This document shows, piece by piece, positions 13,426-26,419 of a stretch of 64,000 nucleotides of DNA; position 1 is the first letter of the stretch; each line of letters starts with the position of its first letter. The notes under the pieces were generated by a model that searched no databases, had not been told where the DNA came from, and was given only the letters and a program-made list of their open reading frames with translations. This stretch comes from Watersipora subatra (Eukaryota > Bryozoa > Gymnolaemata > Cheilostomatida > Watersiporidae). Position numbers and translations under genes: made by a program. The DNA is taken from assembly GCF_963576615.1 (NCBI RefSeq), contig NC_088714.1, forward strand, positions 33,512,643 through 33,576,642. Direction: 5' to 3'.

Positions 13426-14220
13426 CAGACGATCCCCAACTTACGAACGAGTTACGTTCCGAACAATCGTTCGTAAAGTGAATTCGTTCATAAGTTGCTT
13501 CAGTGCTATATTTTGTATTATAATTTATGTTCAAGGCCTATATAAGTATATTGAAGGTTTATATAAGTATGTTTAAGGCTTGTATAAGTAACCTGTATTG
13601 GTTTGTACTGAAAAAACATTTAATAAAATGGAGAGAATACTGTGGTGGACGCCGGGCCATGACGTTGCATTTCTTATTTTATTGTATGTGTTGTCCTTCT
13701 TATTATATCGTTGTTTCACTCGTTACGCTATCACTTATCGTCACTTATATTGTTGTCATACCAATGCACTAGCGATCCTATTTATTCACTTTGTTAGCCG
13801 GTGTTCTTACCATTTGCCGGAAGGGTTGATATTATTGTATAAAAAGGAGCGCGGTCACTTAGTTGAGCAGAGCAGATAACCGTACACTCCTCGGCTAGTG
13901 AAATTTCCTTCACTAATAAAAAGCTGAATGAAACTACACGCACTCTCTTCTCTTTTATTTATTAGTCTAGATCGTGCCAAGTAAAGGCCAGCAAATTCCT
14001 TTACAATACTGGAGATACGTTCACGCACATATGCACTGCAACGAACTGGGCAGAGGAAGGTGGATGCTGGGTGGTGCTTCCGAGTAGTACCTCTTTCTGC
14101 CGTTAATACGTCGGTAATACCGCCACTAATAGCGTCGGTATTAGCGGCGGACATTCGCGCAGACATGTTCATATGTACCGTTGTTCGTAACTCGAATGTC
14201 CGTAAATAGGGAAGCTTCTG
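13426..14220. mobile_element. Tigger/pogo-like nonautonomous element
   Basis: TA lies at each edge. The left end CAGACGATCCCCAACTTACG is matched inverted at the right by CAGAAGCTTCCCTATTTACG. TA targets and CAGNNNNTCC-ACTTACG ends resemble pogo/Tigger relatives, as does the element at 52722-53146. No intact transposase is seen. Internal short repeats of TATATAAGTAT lie near 13540-13600. Confidence 0.65.
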
Positions 14221-15764
14221 TACCGTACTCTTTGCTATCTTTTAGGTAAACTTTTCAGAGCCAACTTTTTTTCATGAGCAATATTTGTAAAACAATAATT
14301 GTATAAATCCAATTTCTATTGATCTTTGCTGGCGCAATGTCGATCTATGACTATATTTTTATTGAGTTTCTAGCATATCGACATTTTGTGAATCAAATCT
14401 GTGTCATGGATCGTGAATCATTAAATGGGGTAGAGAAAAAACTTTTGTTTAAGTTGACGTGTGCCCATAAACTATAAGCTATATTCTATATGTCGCTTTA
14501 AATGATGCAGGATCAACAAGGTGATTATTCTAATGATTAAAAGATGAGTTCTAGGAACTGAACACACAGTGAAATGGTAATATCAATCCAGTTCTTAGAC
14601 CTATCTGTTATTGAAAAGTGTGTAATCACGTCGTGTATCCACATGAGTAACGGAAGTTGCCATATGTTTTTATTCATCTAACATATAATGTTGTCTAAAT
14701 GGAGGCATTGACACCGTACAGGCCCTGACAAGCGGCCTAACAATTCGCTGTTGCAACAGTGACCACAGACATGTAAGAATAGACACAGATTACAGGAATA
14801 CTACACCAACAGTAGACAACTCCACAAAGGTTTACTAATAATTATTGCTTCTAGCCAAAAGAGGAAAAGGCGCCATTTTTAGCATTGAGGAACCAGGTTG
14901 TAACGCAATATCAATTTTGCTGATGACTTAACGGAGACCAGACTAAAACTTCACTACTAGTCCCGCCTACATGCGAATATTGCCATTCGAATAACCATTT
15001 CGTAATCCTCCACCATGTAAACAATGTGATTAAATTTGGCTTACTAAGACTTGGAGGATAGGGAAGAGCAATGACAGTAAGAAGTGACCAGAAGGGTAGC
15101 TATTGATTGTTGATGCCAATTAGGTGTTATGTATGCAGTGTGTCATCCTCAGTGGCAGCGATAGGCACATCTAGACCTACCTCAGTAGATGATAGCAAGA
15201 CTCATGATTATACATGTAAGTGATAAGTTGAACTCATTGACTAATTATAAAGTTTTAGTTATGAATAACATCAGCTCACCAGCAGTAAGAAAAAGCTATG
15301 GTTTCAAGGTGCTACCTTTATAAACTTGAGAGAACTGGCTAAATGAGAATATTGAATATAAAACATATGTTTCAGCTATTACCACTTCAATCCAGTTCTA
15401 AATCCGACACAAAACGCTACAAAGCTATCGAGTCTGACCTGTATTGAAATAAGGCTTCAAATATATAAAATGTCACATGCTAGCTTGTTAAAGCGGCCTT
15501 GTTTTTAACACTTCATAATATGCAAAAACTAAAGAAAACATTCTGTCACATCAAGTTCAAGCAATTTAATTGATAGGCAACTCACAAACTTACAGTTAAA
15601 AAGACAAGACAACTCCAATTAGATTTTGTGTCTGCCACAACAACTGTTTACATATATACACATAAATAGCTAAGTGTTTTTTCCGCACAACCATTAAAGA
15701 TCTTTCCCACACACCTCATACTTCATCAAGCAACACGAAAAACCCGGCAAAAATAAAAACTGTG

Positions 15765-16055
15765 CTACTTGGGTTTGTCTTGCCCTGTCAAATTTTTACC
15801 GTCTGATGCCGGTGGCTGCACTCCAAAGAATACTCGTTGAATTTTGCGGAATGTGTCTCCAAGTAACCCCCTATTGTTTGCTACAGACTCGCTCAGCCAA
15901 TCAGATAGCTTTATCGTTCCCCGAGTAAAGCTGTCTACATCATATTCAATTTCTTTCCGAAGGGACAATTGAGGAGTTTCATCGTCACCAAGAGGTCTGT
16001 AGATGCCAAAGCCGAAGAGGTAAGAATAGGTGGCATAGCATATGCCTACAAGCAT
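15765..16055 (-). CDS. Probable terminal exon of an unrecognised small membrane protein
   Basis: The minus-strand reading encodes 96 residues from an ATG and could extend 11 codons upstream before a stop, where AG acceptors are available. Residues 1-22 (MLVGICYATYSYLFGFGIY) are hydrophobic enough for one membrane segment. A charged region follows (LGDDETPQLSLRKEIEYDVD), then an amphipathic stretch with LSDWLSESVANNRGLLGD and a polar end GKNLTGQDKPK. Composition is balanced and higher in GC than the flanks, unlike the chance ORFs nearby. I do not recognise the family. The coding sequence probably begins in exons at higher coordinates that I could not identify. Alternatively it is a complete small protein, or a pseudogene. 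Confidence 0.55.
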   Translation of the reverse strand: MLVGICYATYSYLFGFGIYRPLGDDETPQLSLRKEIEYDVDSFTRGTIKLSDWLSESVANNRGLLGDTFRKIQRVFFGVQPPASDGKNLTGQDKPK

Positions 16056-16516
16056 TGGAGCGATGGAAGAACCACTGTTATGCCGCCACTACACCTTCAA
16101 TGGGTCACTGAACATGACCAAAATTAGGCCAATCCTTTATACAATCAATTACAGTTGTTACATAGACCACTCATAAGCGTCTGCAGTGCCAACTTATTAT
16201 AAATTGTGCAGACAACTCCCTCATTCACATATCCTAGGACACTTATATTTCGCTAGTATTTAGTTTTGTGAGTAGCATACAGAGTAAAATTTCGCAGCAA
16301 CTTAATTTCGCAGCTCTGATGAGTGCGAAAATATAGTGATGTGAAAATAAATGCAGTGGAACAAACATAATTAGATTTCTCAGGTTCAGTTCACCGATAA
16401 AAAAAAGTTTCAATTTGCGACTAGTTTGTAATTGTGAACCGCAGGTAGAATGGTGTGGGCAAGGTCGATAATGCAATTTGATCGCTTGCTGCCATTTGTT
16501 TCTTGGACTATCATTA

Positions 16517-17299
16517 TAGGCCCGTATTCCCTAGGGCGGCTGGCCGGCTGAGCCGCCCCAACTTTTTGGGAATTTTTCACGGCTAAGTACAGTCCAACTC
16601 GGATAACTCGCCCTCGGATAAAATGTAACATTTCATCTCAAACACAAGGTTAACTCGAATGGATTTGTTTGGTCAGTTCCAACGCAATGATAAATTGCTT
16701 CAGATAACTCGACCTCAACATCATTTATTCGAAAAGTTATTTGCCCAACAGCCATGGACACGGTTTTTATCGCTGTAGAATATCACTTCATTCCAAGCCA
16801 TAGAGACAAACATCAACTTTTAGTAGTTCTTAGGGGTCATTATTATCATCATCAGCGGCAAAATATTCTTGTTAACGACTTTTATAAAGGTTTGCAAAAA
16901 ATCAAGTTTCAACAAACACCCGCTTGGCCATTTCCCATCGAACGCGTAAAAACCTCCGAATGAACTTAAAATAAAATCCGCAAAATTGATCTTTGTTAAA
17001 ACGCTCAAAAGAAAAAGATGTCTTTTTTCTGAGGGTATTAAATGCGGTCAAGTTTTGCCTATTTTAATTTAAAAACGTCTCGTCAGTCACATCACCTAAA
17101 ACAAAACAAATCTCAAAAAATAGAAAAATGTTGATACTTTCCGATAAAATTTTTTAAAACTTCACACGAGAGGCCCGGCTGGAGGCCCTACATGAGAGAA
17201 ACCTGTTGGGGGCTTACACCACCCCTCCACACCCTAGGTGTTCTTAGCTAGTCGCCTAACATTAGCCGCCCCAACTTGCAACCAGTGAATACAGGCCTC
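16517..17299. mobile_element. Second copy of the hAT-like MITE
   Basis: Ends are TAGGCCCGTATTCCCTAGGG and, on the reverse strand, GAGGCCTGTATTCACTGG. The flanks CTATCATT and CTATCAAT are a near 8-bp duplication. The interior begins with a piece like the element at 22606-23366 (GATAACTCGCCC, CAATGATAAATTGC) and continues into the common MITE core (about 16975-17165). Its orientation is opposite to the copy in the LTR. Confidence 0.8.
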
Positions 17300-17817
17300 A
17301 CTATCAATGAACAAAGCTATTTAATTTCGCGTTTTCGCTCGTTTGTTATGATAGTTTAGTTTCGCACATGAAATTTTCGCGAGAGGATGACTCCACGAAA
17401 ACGCGAAAGTTAGATGAGGCGAATACATAAGTGTCCTAGGGTAGGGTGCTCCAAGCAAGACTACTAAATTTGTAAATAGGTTGCGATCTGATGTTTGAAG
17501 TGCACGTGAGAGGTCGATGCAACACTGCTAAATCACACTAAAACAAATAAAAGTGCAATACGTGTCTGTCATACCATAAAACTTCATAAGATGGACCAGT
17601 TTAATCAGCTCCATGTTGTCATGTAATGAATGCCAAAGTAACACCGAGTGTCCCTGCTAGAGCTGTGTGTAAAGGCCAATAGTAATTAGTATGGATTGCA
17701 GAATTTAGCAAATGACCGTGTTATTAGTAATGCAGTTAGTCAAACGTATCCTCTTTGAAAACTTTCATTTCTAATCTACCTCAAATATTCTTTCCAGAAA
17801 AAATAACAATACCATCA

Positions 17818-18290
17818 CAAGAGTGCGTGAATCCTGAGTTATCATTTCTTACCCAAAGGGATAATAACTCTTACCTACTGATTTGATAACAATTTCATTT
17901 TTGTGCAAGCCAACAAAGGATGCAATTAAATATATATTCTTTATTAGTACCAAGGTGATATAGTAACTACATCAGTTAACAACCATACATAAATAAATAC
18001 AATTCAAGTACATAGTAAAGCTGAAAGTGCCCTCAAATATGTAGATGCCCTTTAAAATGTTTGTAGAGAAACTACACAAAACATTAAATGTTGCCCTGTT
18101 AGAGATAACACATAGGAACATACAAAGTAAAAAAATCTTTAGAATAACAAGGAGATGTTTAAAAAAAACTGTGATTAAGAAAAGATTGTATTTATTACTG
18201 TTGTTTCAAACATTGAGCTATCAGAATATTCCAACTGAAAATTTTGCCTTTTTTTACTTGTTTTATCATTTATACAAAACATTTTATTAG
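17818..18290. repeat. Dispersed repeat, member A of a local pair
   Basis: Diverged similarity to 20092-20530 in the same order: CTGAGTTATC, ACAAAGGATGCA, TAGTACCA, ATAGTAA, GCCCTCAAA, GTAGATG. AT-rich, with no gene recognised. It runs directly into a partial core MITE. Confidence 0.6.
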
Positions 18291-18540
18291 AAAGTATAAA
18301 TAATTTTCTATCATTTGAGATTTTGTTTGTCGTTTTAGGTGTTTTGACTGCCAGGATGTTTCATGATAAAAATCTACAAAACTTGATGGCAGGTAAAAAA
18401 CTTACCTCATAATAAAAGAGATAAAAAAATGAAATGCCCGACTTCCCCAGAGTGCTGTCAACAGTTGGGCTTCCTGTTTGTCCCTTCACTATTGACATCG
18501 GCTATTGCGTTCAAGTTTACAGAGTTACGCGTCTCTATAG
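18286..18540. mobile_element. Partial core MITE
   Basis: Contains TTAGAAAGTATAAATAATTT, ACTGCCAGGATGTTTCATGA and CTACAAAACTTGAT, then a centre with ACATCGGCTATTGCGTTCAA. The right arm is missing. Confidence 0.6.
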
Positions 18541-19601
18541 ACATATATTTGTGTCATGATTGTTAGAATAAAAATTCAAATATAGCCTCTGATAAATTGC
18601 TAGATGTCTCAAATGATTTAAAGATAGGATGGTTAGAACTTGTCCCAAAATTTTTTTTAAATGCTGTGTAAACATACGAGTAGCAGATGCTGAGGACTCG
18701 CTAGAGAAGAGACTATATTCATCAGTTAATGAACAATAATAAGCCAATACGCGCTATATATCAACATTTCTGCCACTCACTCTATGACAGCACTAAGGCA
18801 CTACTAAACCTAAACTTTCATTTGTGTGTCACTAAAATAAAATAATATAAAAGCCTCTTTTCAATGATATAGTTTCCTTTACCCATTTAGGTTTTACATA
18901 TGACTGTATTTAGATTTTTACACTTCAGTTTCACATAGTTTCATATCTTGCATTTGTTTTCATGATGGAAGTAATTATGGACATGAAATATTCTCCATTG
19001 TTTCTGGGAATTGGAACGGATCTAAGAAATTACACGACATTCTTTTGAAAAAGAACTAGCTCACATATGCGTTGATCTTGCGGCAGATGCCAGAATGGAT
19101 TAATGTAGTATGCTGAGGTTTGACTGCATAAGGCAAGTCAACAAAATTTAGGACACACAACTAAAAAATTAAGTTTATCTAGGTGCAAACCGGGATTTAC
19201 TGAGCAGATCACCGTCTCCATAGATCTACTTACTGAAAGGCACGATGAAGCACATGTTCACTCGATGGGCTTGAAGTTTCCACGCCTTTTTACCAGTCCA
19301 GTTAGCTGCTACAGGGCTGTTGCGAATTCTCTCGATGGATTGATGCTGGTATATGAGATATGCAGAAATAAACAGAGGAGTGGTGAAGGCTACAGCCTTG
19401 CATCCCATACATTCCGGTCTTTCCTCGGTCAACCCTTTGTTTGTATCCTGCATCAGCAATTTGCAATCGATTCTGAGCATACTGTGTAGGGGCATAAATA
19501 TATTCTCATATCAAATAATTAGCCATCGTAGCAGGACAGAATAGCCTTCCTTTAATGCCCAAGTAAGAAAATGTGGACTTTTAGACAAGTACAATTTTTT
19601 G

Positions 19602-19754
19602 TTAAAGGTTGACTTGAAACAAAATTCACATTACAGTTATTTGGTATCAAAAGATTCACCATGTCTTACTCTGGTGTGTTTTAGGTGCAAAATATGTGGA
19701 AATGTGATTACAAGCTCTTAAAAGCTCAGAAACGAACAGTTAATCGCCGCCATC
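19602..19754. mobile_element. Truncated copy of the GGTTGACTTGCAAC MITE
   Basis: Only the left arm is present, from GTTAAAGGTTGACTTG to AATCGCCGCCATCA, where similarity to the full copies stops. Confidence 0.75.
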
Positions 19755-20091
19755 AGTATATTTGAAGTCATGAAATGATAATAAACAAGTGCACAATGGA
19801 TATGATGCCACTGTAAATGTTTTTACAAGTTTTAGAAAACCGTACAAACCTTTATAGTTTAAGCTCGCATAATGGTGAAGTATTGTTTTTTTTCTGTTTG
19901 ATGACAATTGCTGTGGGTTGCCCGACTTTTTTACTAGTGTTTTACCAAATATCATTGTATTATGAGCACGTTTAGATATATTTAATAAAAGTTTAAAAAC
20001 TTCAGATCGTAGGACAGATTGCCCAGGTTTACTAACACACATTGACAAAAACGGCCAGGGTTCAAAGGGTTAATTACAGCCTAAGTCAGTC

Positions 20092-20530
20092 GCATTATAG
20101 TGCATGAATACTGAGTTATCTTCTCTTACTCAAAGAGATAGCAATTCCTATTTGTAGTTTTAAAACATGTTTTCGTTTATGATAACAAAGGATGCAGTAA
20201 ACAATATATTTTTTTTTCACTAGTACCACTCCAATATAGTAATTACATTAGACAACAATCACAGTTACATGCCCTCAAACATGCAGATATGTACTTTAAA
20301 GTTTTAGTAGGACAACTCGATTAAGCATTAAAAGTTGTACGTTTATTCATTACAGATGGGAATCTATGAACTACAAAGATCTTTACAAAAACAATATTTG
20401 GAAAATATGAGAGAAAAAGTTATATTTGTTACTGCTATTTCAAATATTGTGCTATCAGAATACTTACTGTGCTTCTCATTAGTTGCTCGCATATGTGTCA
20501 GTGCTCAACAAGTGTCGGTTGCGTAAAAAA
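20092..20530. repeat. Dispersed repeat, member B of a local pair
   Basis: Matches 17818-18290 at a spacing of about 2.27 kb on the same strand. Shared blocks include TACTGAGTTATC, AACAAAGGATGCA and CATGCCCTCAAACATGCAGAT. Either a local duplication or two copies of an unnamed element. Confidence 0.6.
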
Positions 20531-21167
20531 TAATTTTTTTAAACTGTTGAAATGTTGTATCCAATGGTCAGATTAGAACTTGTAAATGGGCCTCATTGTG
20601 TTTTTTGCATATCATCAAGTCCGCAAATATAACACTTTATTTTATTACTAGTATCTTGTAAGTACTACTAAAACATAAATATACTAATTCACAGCAAAGG
20701 TAACAATACCACTTGGGAACTTTTTAGATGAGCAACTTGTAAGAATCAATGTGTACAACCATGACCCTTTAAATATTTTGCTAAAGTAATGTCTTTATAG
20801 GTCTTTTATGAAAAGCTGAAATCCAGGACAAATAGCTCATAATTTAGTGAGATGAACGAGGTCAACAAAAACTCGATATTTTAAAGTCATTGCAATCGTT
20901 TGACTATGGATTGTTAGTTTTCTCTTTCGGTAGACTGTAGAATATTGCCTTTAGTACATTAAAATAAAAAAGTAAACCCTAAACACCTCTGTTGCAACCA
21001 ATTACACCACATTACCATTATTAGCGCTTTTGAATAATGTATTATCGTTTTCAGACCCATAACTGGCTTTGCTGCTCCTAAGCATGAAAAAAGCAAAAAT
21101 GTAGCACTAATGCGAAGGTTAATATTTAGTCTTTGAACAACTTTTAATCTTATCAAAAACTACACTT

Positions 21168-21623
21168 GAAGATGAACTTACGCAAAATTTTAGTAGATTT
21201 TATTAGAAAGTATTAAAAATTTTCTATCACTTGCGATTGTTTTTGAAGGTAATCTGATTGCCAGCAATGTTATTTTAAGATTTTTTTATTTCAAGATTAA
21301 AATAAAAAAAAACTTGATTGCGGTTAAAATGCTCAGATGAAAAATACGCGCGAATTTACGTCACTAATTGTTATTGTTGCGATAGTTGATATCGGCTATT
21401 GCACTCAAGTTGCAGTCATGGGTCTCTATTCTGTCAGTCTCTTCGCAACTATTAGACGTCATAATCACATCTTCATTTGGTATGTGCATTATTACCGCGA
21501 TGAAGTTTTGTCGGTTTTAATCGTGAACCACACTGGCATAGGCATCCCAGCATAGATCACCTCAAACAATCGCAAATGATAATTTTTGATAAATGATAAA
21601 ATTTTCTGCAAATTCATCTTTAA
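21168..21623. mobile_element. Core MITE family, copy 3
   Basis: Starts GATGAACTTACGCAAAATTT and ends GCAAATTCATCTTTAAG. The centre carries GATATCGGCTATTGCACTCA, shared with the copies near 8.0, 11.7, 18.5 and 26.2 kb. Confidence 0.75.
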
Positions 21624-21865
21624 GTTCAGCATTATGATATTGATTTGGATCTATTCTCACTTGGTTGTTCGATTCAATCATCTTTGGGAGAAATAATCTA
21701 AAAAATTTCTCTAGAATTATGTAATGTTTCTGTCACCAACAAGTTTATTGACAGTAAGAAAAGCCATACATTGTGTGCTGACCTACTGGTAAGATTTATC
21801 GAGAATTTAAAACAAACTGACGTATAAGCAGCGTGAACATATTAGCAGAAAGCATAGTTAGCTTA

Positions 21866-24051
21866 CAGTAAAACCTCCAATTTAATGCCACCTTAATTTG
21901 AACCCTACCTTTATTTGACCGCCACTATAGGAGAAGAGTTGAAAAATAGAGCGCCACCCTTTAATTCAATGCCACCTCTATTTGAATTCCACTTTGACAT
22001 TCTTTGATCTTTATGAACCAAATAATAGCAAGTGATCAGTAGAAAAGTGCCCACAAACTCGTACTAACAATGTCTCGGTTACATCAATAACAATTAATTC
22101 TTTCATTGTTTCTGTTTATATTGAAGTCCATTTTCCAACTTCTGAATACTACTTCTCCAACTGTGAAAACACTACCATAGAAATAATTAATAACTGTATT
22201 GGGCTAATAGTAGTTCCTTGTTTAACGCGGTCTTGATACTTTGATGTATGTGAAAAACGGTGTACATTTACCATGGTATATGAACGACTAGTTTTAGGCT
22301 AAAATTGTTCTTAACGCCCATCCGGCTAAAAGATTATTATTATTTGAGCGAAATGCAACTCGTAAAAGTTTTGCTCTGCTAAAAAATTATTGAGACGCTA
22401 GTATCGACTAGTTCAGCAGTGCAGAAGAAGAGTTGATGTGGACATTGTAGAAAGTATTGAAGGGCCAAAAAATGTTCATTCCATGGAATCAGAACGCAAC
22501 TGGCCAAGCAAATAATGCAAATATTTTGTTTTCAACAATTTTAATTTTTGTTTCTGCATGCATTATAAGTATGGTTTGTTTATGTCACTTGTTCATGAAT
22601 ATATACAGTCAAACATGGATAACTCGCCCACGGATAGCTCGAACACATGGTTAATTCGAACGGTTTCTTTGGTCCGTTCCCACGTAATGATAAATTGCTA
22701 TAGATAACTCGAACTCAACACTGTTAACTCGAACTGTTTTTTGCCCAACGGCTACCGAAACGGTTGTTATCGCTTTAGAAAATCACTTTATTCCAAGCCA
22801 GAGAGGTAAACCTCAACTTTTCGTAATTCATAAGCATCGTTATTACCACCATCGGCAAAATATTTTTGTCAACGACTTTTCTAAAGGTTTGGTGAAATTT
22901 GATTTATACCAAACATCCGCTTAGCGATCGCCCTTCAGAAGCAAGGTAAAGTGAGGTAGTCTTTGCATAAACTTCAAGAAAAATCGGCAAAATTGATCGT
23001 GGGTAAAACGCTCAAAAGAAAAAGATGTCATTTCTTTAGAGCATTTCAACAACGATCAAGTTTTGCCAATGTCAATCTAGAAAACGTCCTGGCAATAACA
23101 TCACCTCAAACAACAAACCAATCTCAAGTGATAGAAAAATCTCTATTCTTTTTGATAAAAACGTTTTAAACTTTACATTAGAAGCATTTAATTTGAAACA
23201 AGCCATTTGTGCTTTTGATTTATATTATAGTTTGTATATGTACATGTATCTACTAATAAATAAATAAATACATGGACTTCTGACAGTGCTCTGATAACTT
23301 GAACGCTCTGATAATTCGAACACTTTCGCTCGGTACCGTGAAGTTCGAGTTATCCATGTTTGACTGCATTTGTAGCATTTGATAGATTATTATTTTATAA
23401 CTTATAAATTTGCAGATTTGTAGCACATTACTTAATAGCATGCTTGCGGTTATCCTAAATGAAATCAGGTTTACAATGGATCAACACTCGCAACTCCTCT
23501 TCTATTGCACATAAAAAGCTAGTTTTGGCTGCCAACTGTAGCAAACATATCAATGAGTGCAATGAGCGGTGCAACATGGTTAATAAACGTGCAGCATACT
23601 TATGCAACGTGATTAAACATAAGTATAAAATGAAAATATGCCTTCAAATTTAGAAAGAAATAAAACAAATTAAAGCTCCAACAAATTGCAAAGCAGGACA
23701 CAGGCTATAATATCATCGCAGGTTAATTCAAAGCAATAGATATCAACTCGTAGAGATATTTCTCGGATTCCTAATGCATTTATTATTTAGAGATCTATGA
23801 CAAGTTCAAGGTAAGTTAGGAGATTTATTTCAGCCAAAAGGGTCAATGCCACACCACCCGAAGAAGAGTGCAAAATATAAGCGACATTCACTTCGTCCAT
23901 AAAAGGGTTAAATTTATTTTCCCAAAATTCTAATGAGCTATTTTAAAAATACAAGGTCAGCCTCTATTTGAGCACCACCTTTATTTGACTGCCACTATAA
24001 GGAAAGGGTTGCAAAATAGAGCGCCATGGCGTTCAAATAGAGGTTTTGCAG
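21866..24051. mobile_element. CAGTAAAACCTC-TIR element, interrupted by a second element
   Basis: The left end after TA reads CAGTAAAACCTCCAATTTAA and the right end reads CAAATAGAGGTTTTGCAG followed by TA. Both ends also share the block ATAGAGCGCCA. A relative lies at 36325-37004. The copy is long because 22606-23366 is nested inside it. No transposase is recognised; probably a TA-target nonautonomous element. Confidence 0.7.
22606..23366. mobile_element. CAGTCAAACATGG-TIR element nested in the previous one
   Basis: The ends are a perfect inverted pair, CAGTCAAACATGGATAACTC, followed at the right by its complement before CATT. The left flank is TATA. Inside are ATAACTCG-rich arms and then a core MITE-like segment (about 22965-23185, with GATCAAGTTTTGCCAATG). 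The type resembles Tigger/pogo relatives. Confidence 0.72.
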
Positions 24052-25163
24052 TAGCTTAGTTTCTAAATAAATACTGGAAAAGTTGAATGATCCCATGCGT
24101 CCATTACAATTAATTTAAAATGTTGTCGTAAGGTAAGTTTGGATGAAGTTTTGTAATTTGGGTGACTTTGACAACACCCTACTTAGTATTGCATCAGCTG
24201 ATGCTGAATAGGACTTGTACTGTAGATGCAACCTCTGCTTACAGATTATTTTGAACTCAAACATACTTTTTTGACATTCCTGCTGAAAATGTTAGATGGC
24301 GAGTTTCCATCCATTGTGGCATTTTTTTGTTTTCTATTTATCATAACTATATTTGCAACAAAATATTGGTGTGGTTATAGAGACAGAGAGACGAATGGGA
24401 AACTTCAAATGCTCCACACTAATAGAGATTTCAGAAGTCAGTCTTAAATAAACAGTTTCAATCTATTCGACATTGTTTTGTATACAAATGTTTACAAAAG
24501 CAGTATACAAGTAGCAGTATAGACGCACGTACTGTCAAAAATTTATCCGAAATGTATTAAATTTTAAAAAATATATTCAAACTAATTTTGGTTTTAAGCC
24601 ACAGTAACATTTATAAATAGCAACAATGAAGGATTGTAGAAGCAAGCTTTAGATTAGCTATAATCTCTACATCGTGAACTAATTGTGGAGAAAACATAGC
24701 CTCATTATGATCAAAATGTTTGATTCCCTGTTTTACTCTATCTGTCTGAAAAAGTAGTTTAGACCCTCAATTGCTTGTCTATTTTTTCACAAGGAAAATG
24801 CTGCAACGAAATTGTTCTTGCAAATTATCTTTGCCTTGTATAATTGGAAATATAACGGCCAGCTATTGAGGAACCTTGTCAACTAGGTGAAAGCTATGTA
24901 TGACAGGCTACAGTTTACGAGTGATGTTGTAGCCTATATTTCTCAGGTTTGTCTACCAAAAAACTACAAGCATCACAGTTTCTACATCTCCCTCTCTGTC
25001 AATGATAAAGCTACTCTATAGATGCCTTGTTAGGTCATGAGGATAGCTTCAAGCACAGTGGAGCTCTATGATTGCAATTGACAAACAAGAAGAACTCTCA
25101 CAGTATTTATTGAGCATAGGAGTACACACTAGTGGTATAACTTGTCAAAAAGGAATACGAAAA
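24052..25163. other. Unassigned stretch between the nested elements and the 35-bp array
   Basis: Contains a 73-codon + reading at 24226-24447 with one hydrophobic segment (IVAFFCFLFIITIFATKYW), but no family match or convincing splice sites. Otherwise nothing recognised. Confidence 0.35.
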
Positions 25164-25620
25164 TGGGACTAGCACGTGCTAAGGTGGCATGTAGTTGGTT
25201 TGACTAGCACACGCTAAGGTTGCATGTAATTGATGAGACTAACGCATGCTAAGGTTGCATGTAAAAGGTTGGACTAGCACATGCTAAGTTTGCATGTAAT
25301 TGATGGGACTAGCACATGCTAAGGTTGCATGTAATTGATGGGACTAGCACATGCTAAGGTTGCATGTAATTGATGGGACTAGCACATGCTAAGGTTGCAT
25401 GTAATTGATGGGACTAGCACATGCTAAGGTCGCATGTCATTGATGGGACTAACACATGCTAAGGTTGCATGTAATTGATGGGACTAGCACATGCTAAGGT
25501 TACATGTAATTGATGGGACTAGCACATGCTAAGGTTGCATGCAATTGATGGGACTAACACATGCTATGGTTGCATGTAATTGATGGGACTAGCACACGCT
25601 AAGGTTGCATGTAAGTGATG
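25164..25620. repeat. 35-bp tandem repeat, about 13 copies
   Basis: The unit is GGGACTAGCACATGCTAAGG followed by TTGCATGTAATTGAT. The first copies are the most diverged and the middle ones nearly identical, the usual pattern of unequal exchange. Non-coding. Confidence 0.93.
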
Positions 25621-25965
25621 GTTATACTTGAAGGTACTTTTTCAATATCTAACAGCAACCCATTGCTGTAGCCACACAAGGTTTACTGAGGTTGGCAACG
25701 AGTGTAACGGGTTTGTAATCCTAGGCGGCTTAAAGTTGGGGCAAGTAAATCGTGGTTATGTTCACAGTTGTATATAAAACTTAACTGGACAAGTGTTCTG
25801 AAACAGCGAAACAGCCATTAACTTCAATAGCACGACAACATAAAATAGTATTGGGCTATTATAATATGGTTTACAAATATGGTTTCTTAAAGGGTCGTCA
25901 AGTCCAGCAAATTATTTATACTGAGAGCTTTGGGTGACTATATTCAGCCCATGACAACTGGGATT

Positions 25966-26419
25966 AAAGATGAACCTACACAATTTTTTAAAATTTTATC
26001 AGAAAGTATAAGTATTTTTTATTATTTGCGATTGTTTTTTTATGTTTGAGGTGATCTTATTGCCAGGATGTTTCAAGATTAAAATCGACAAAACTTGATC
26101 GCGATTAAAACATTAATATCAATCGAAAGCGAGACTATGACATCTGTTATTGCAAAGAGACCAACAGAATAGAGACGCATAACGCATAAACTTGAGTGCA
26201 ATAAGCCGATATCGACTATCGCAACAATAACAACTAGTGATGTCATTTTGCACGTATTTGTCATCTGAGTGTTTTGATCGCGATCAAGTTTTAGCGATTT
26301 CAATCTAGCAATATCCTGGCAATCAGATAACCTCAAACATTGAAAACATTCGCAAACGATCGAGAAATACTAATAATTTCTGATAAAATCTACAAAATTT
26401 TTGTGTAAGTTCATCTTCA
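25966..26419. mobile_element. Core MITE family, copy 4
   Basis: Begins AAAGATGAACCTACACAATT and ends TTTGTGTAAGTTCATCTTCA, a nearly matching inverted pair. Inverted inner arms (AAAACTTGATCGCGAT and GATCGCGATCAAGTTTT) make this the clearest palindrome of the family. Confidence 0.78.

Noticed and set aside
13855-14172. 105-codon minus-strand ORF
   Set aside because: It lies inside the Tigger-like element, with no recognisable transposase motif.
17560-17640. Minus-strand stretch starting MELIKLVHLMKFYG with a GTATGA donor as an upstream exon for the 15.8-kb ORF
   Set aside because: Too short and unsupported by any family match. The exon phase could not be matched with confidence.
24226-24447. 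73-codon + ORF with a hydrophobic segment, possible transmembrane exon
   Set aside because: No family recognised, uncertain splice sites and AT-rich composition. The hydrophobic run is what T-rich DNA gives by chance.
25164-25620. Regular direct repeats considered as a CRISPR array
   Set aside because: The repeats are contiguous with no unique spacers, no cas genes are present, and the window is eukaryotic. The same holds for the 25-, 58- and 63-bp arrays.
26079-26336. 85-codon minus-strand ORF
   Set aside because: It lies wholly within a palindromic MITE whose other copies do not keep the frame.
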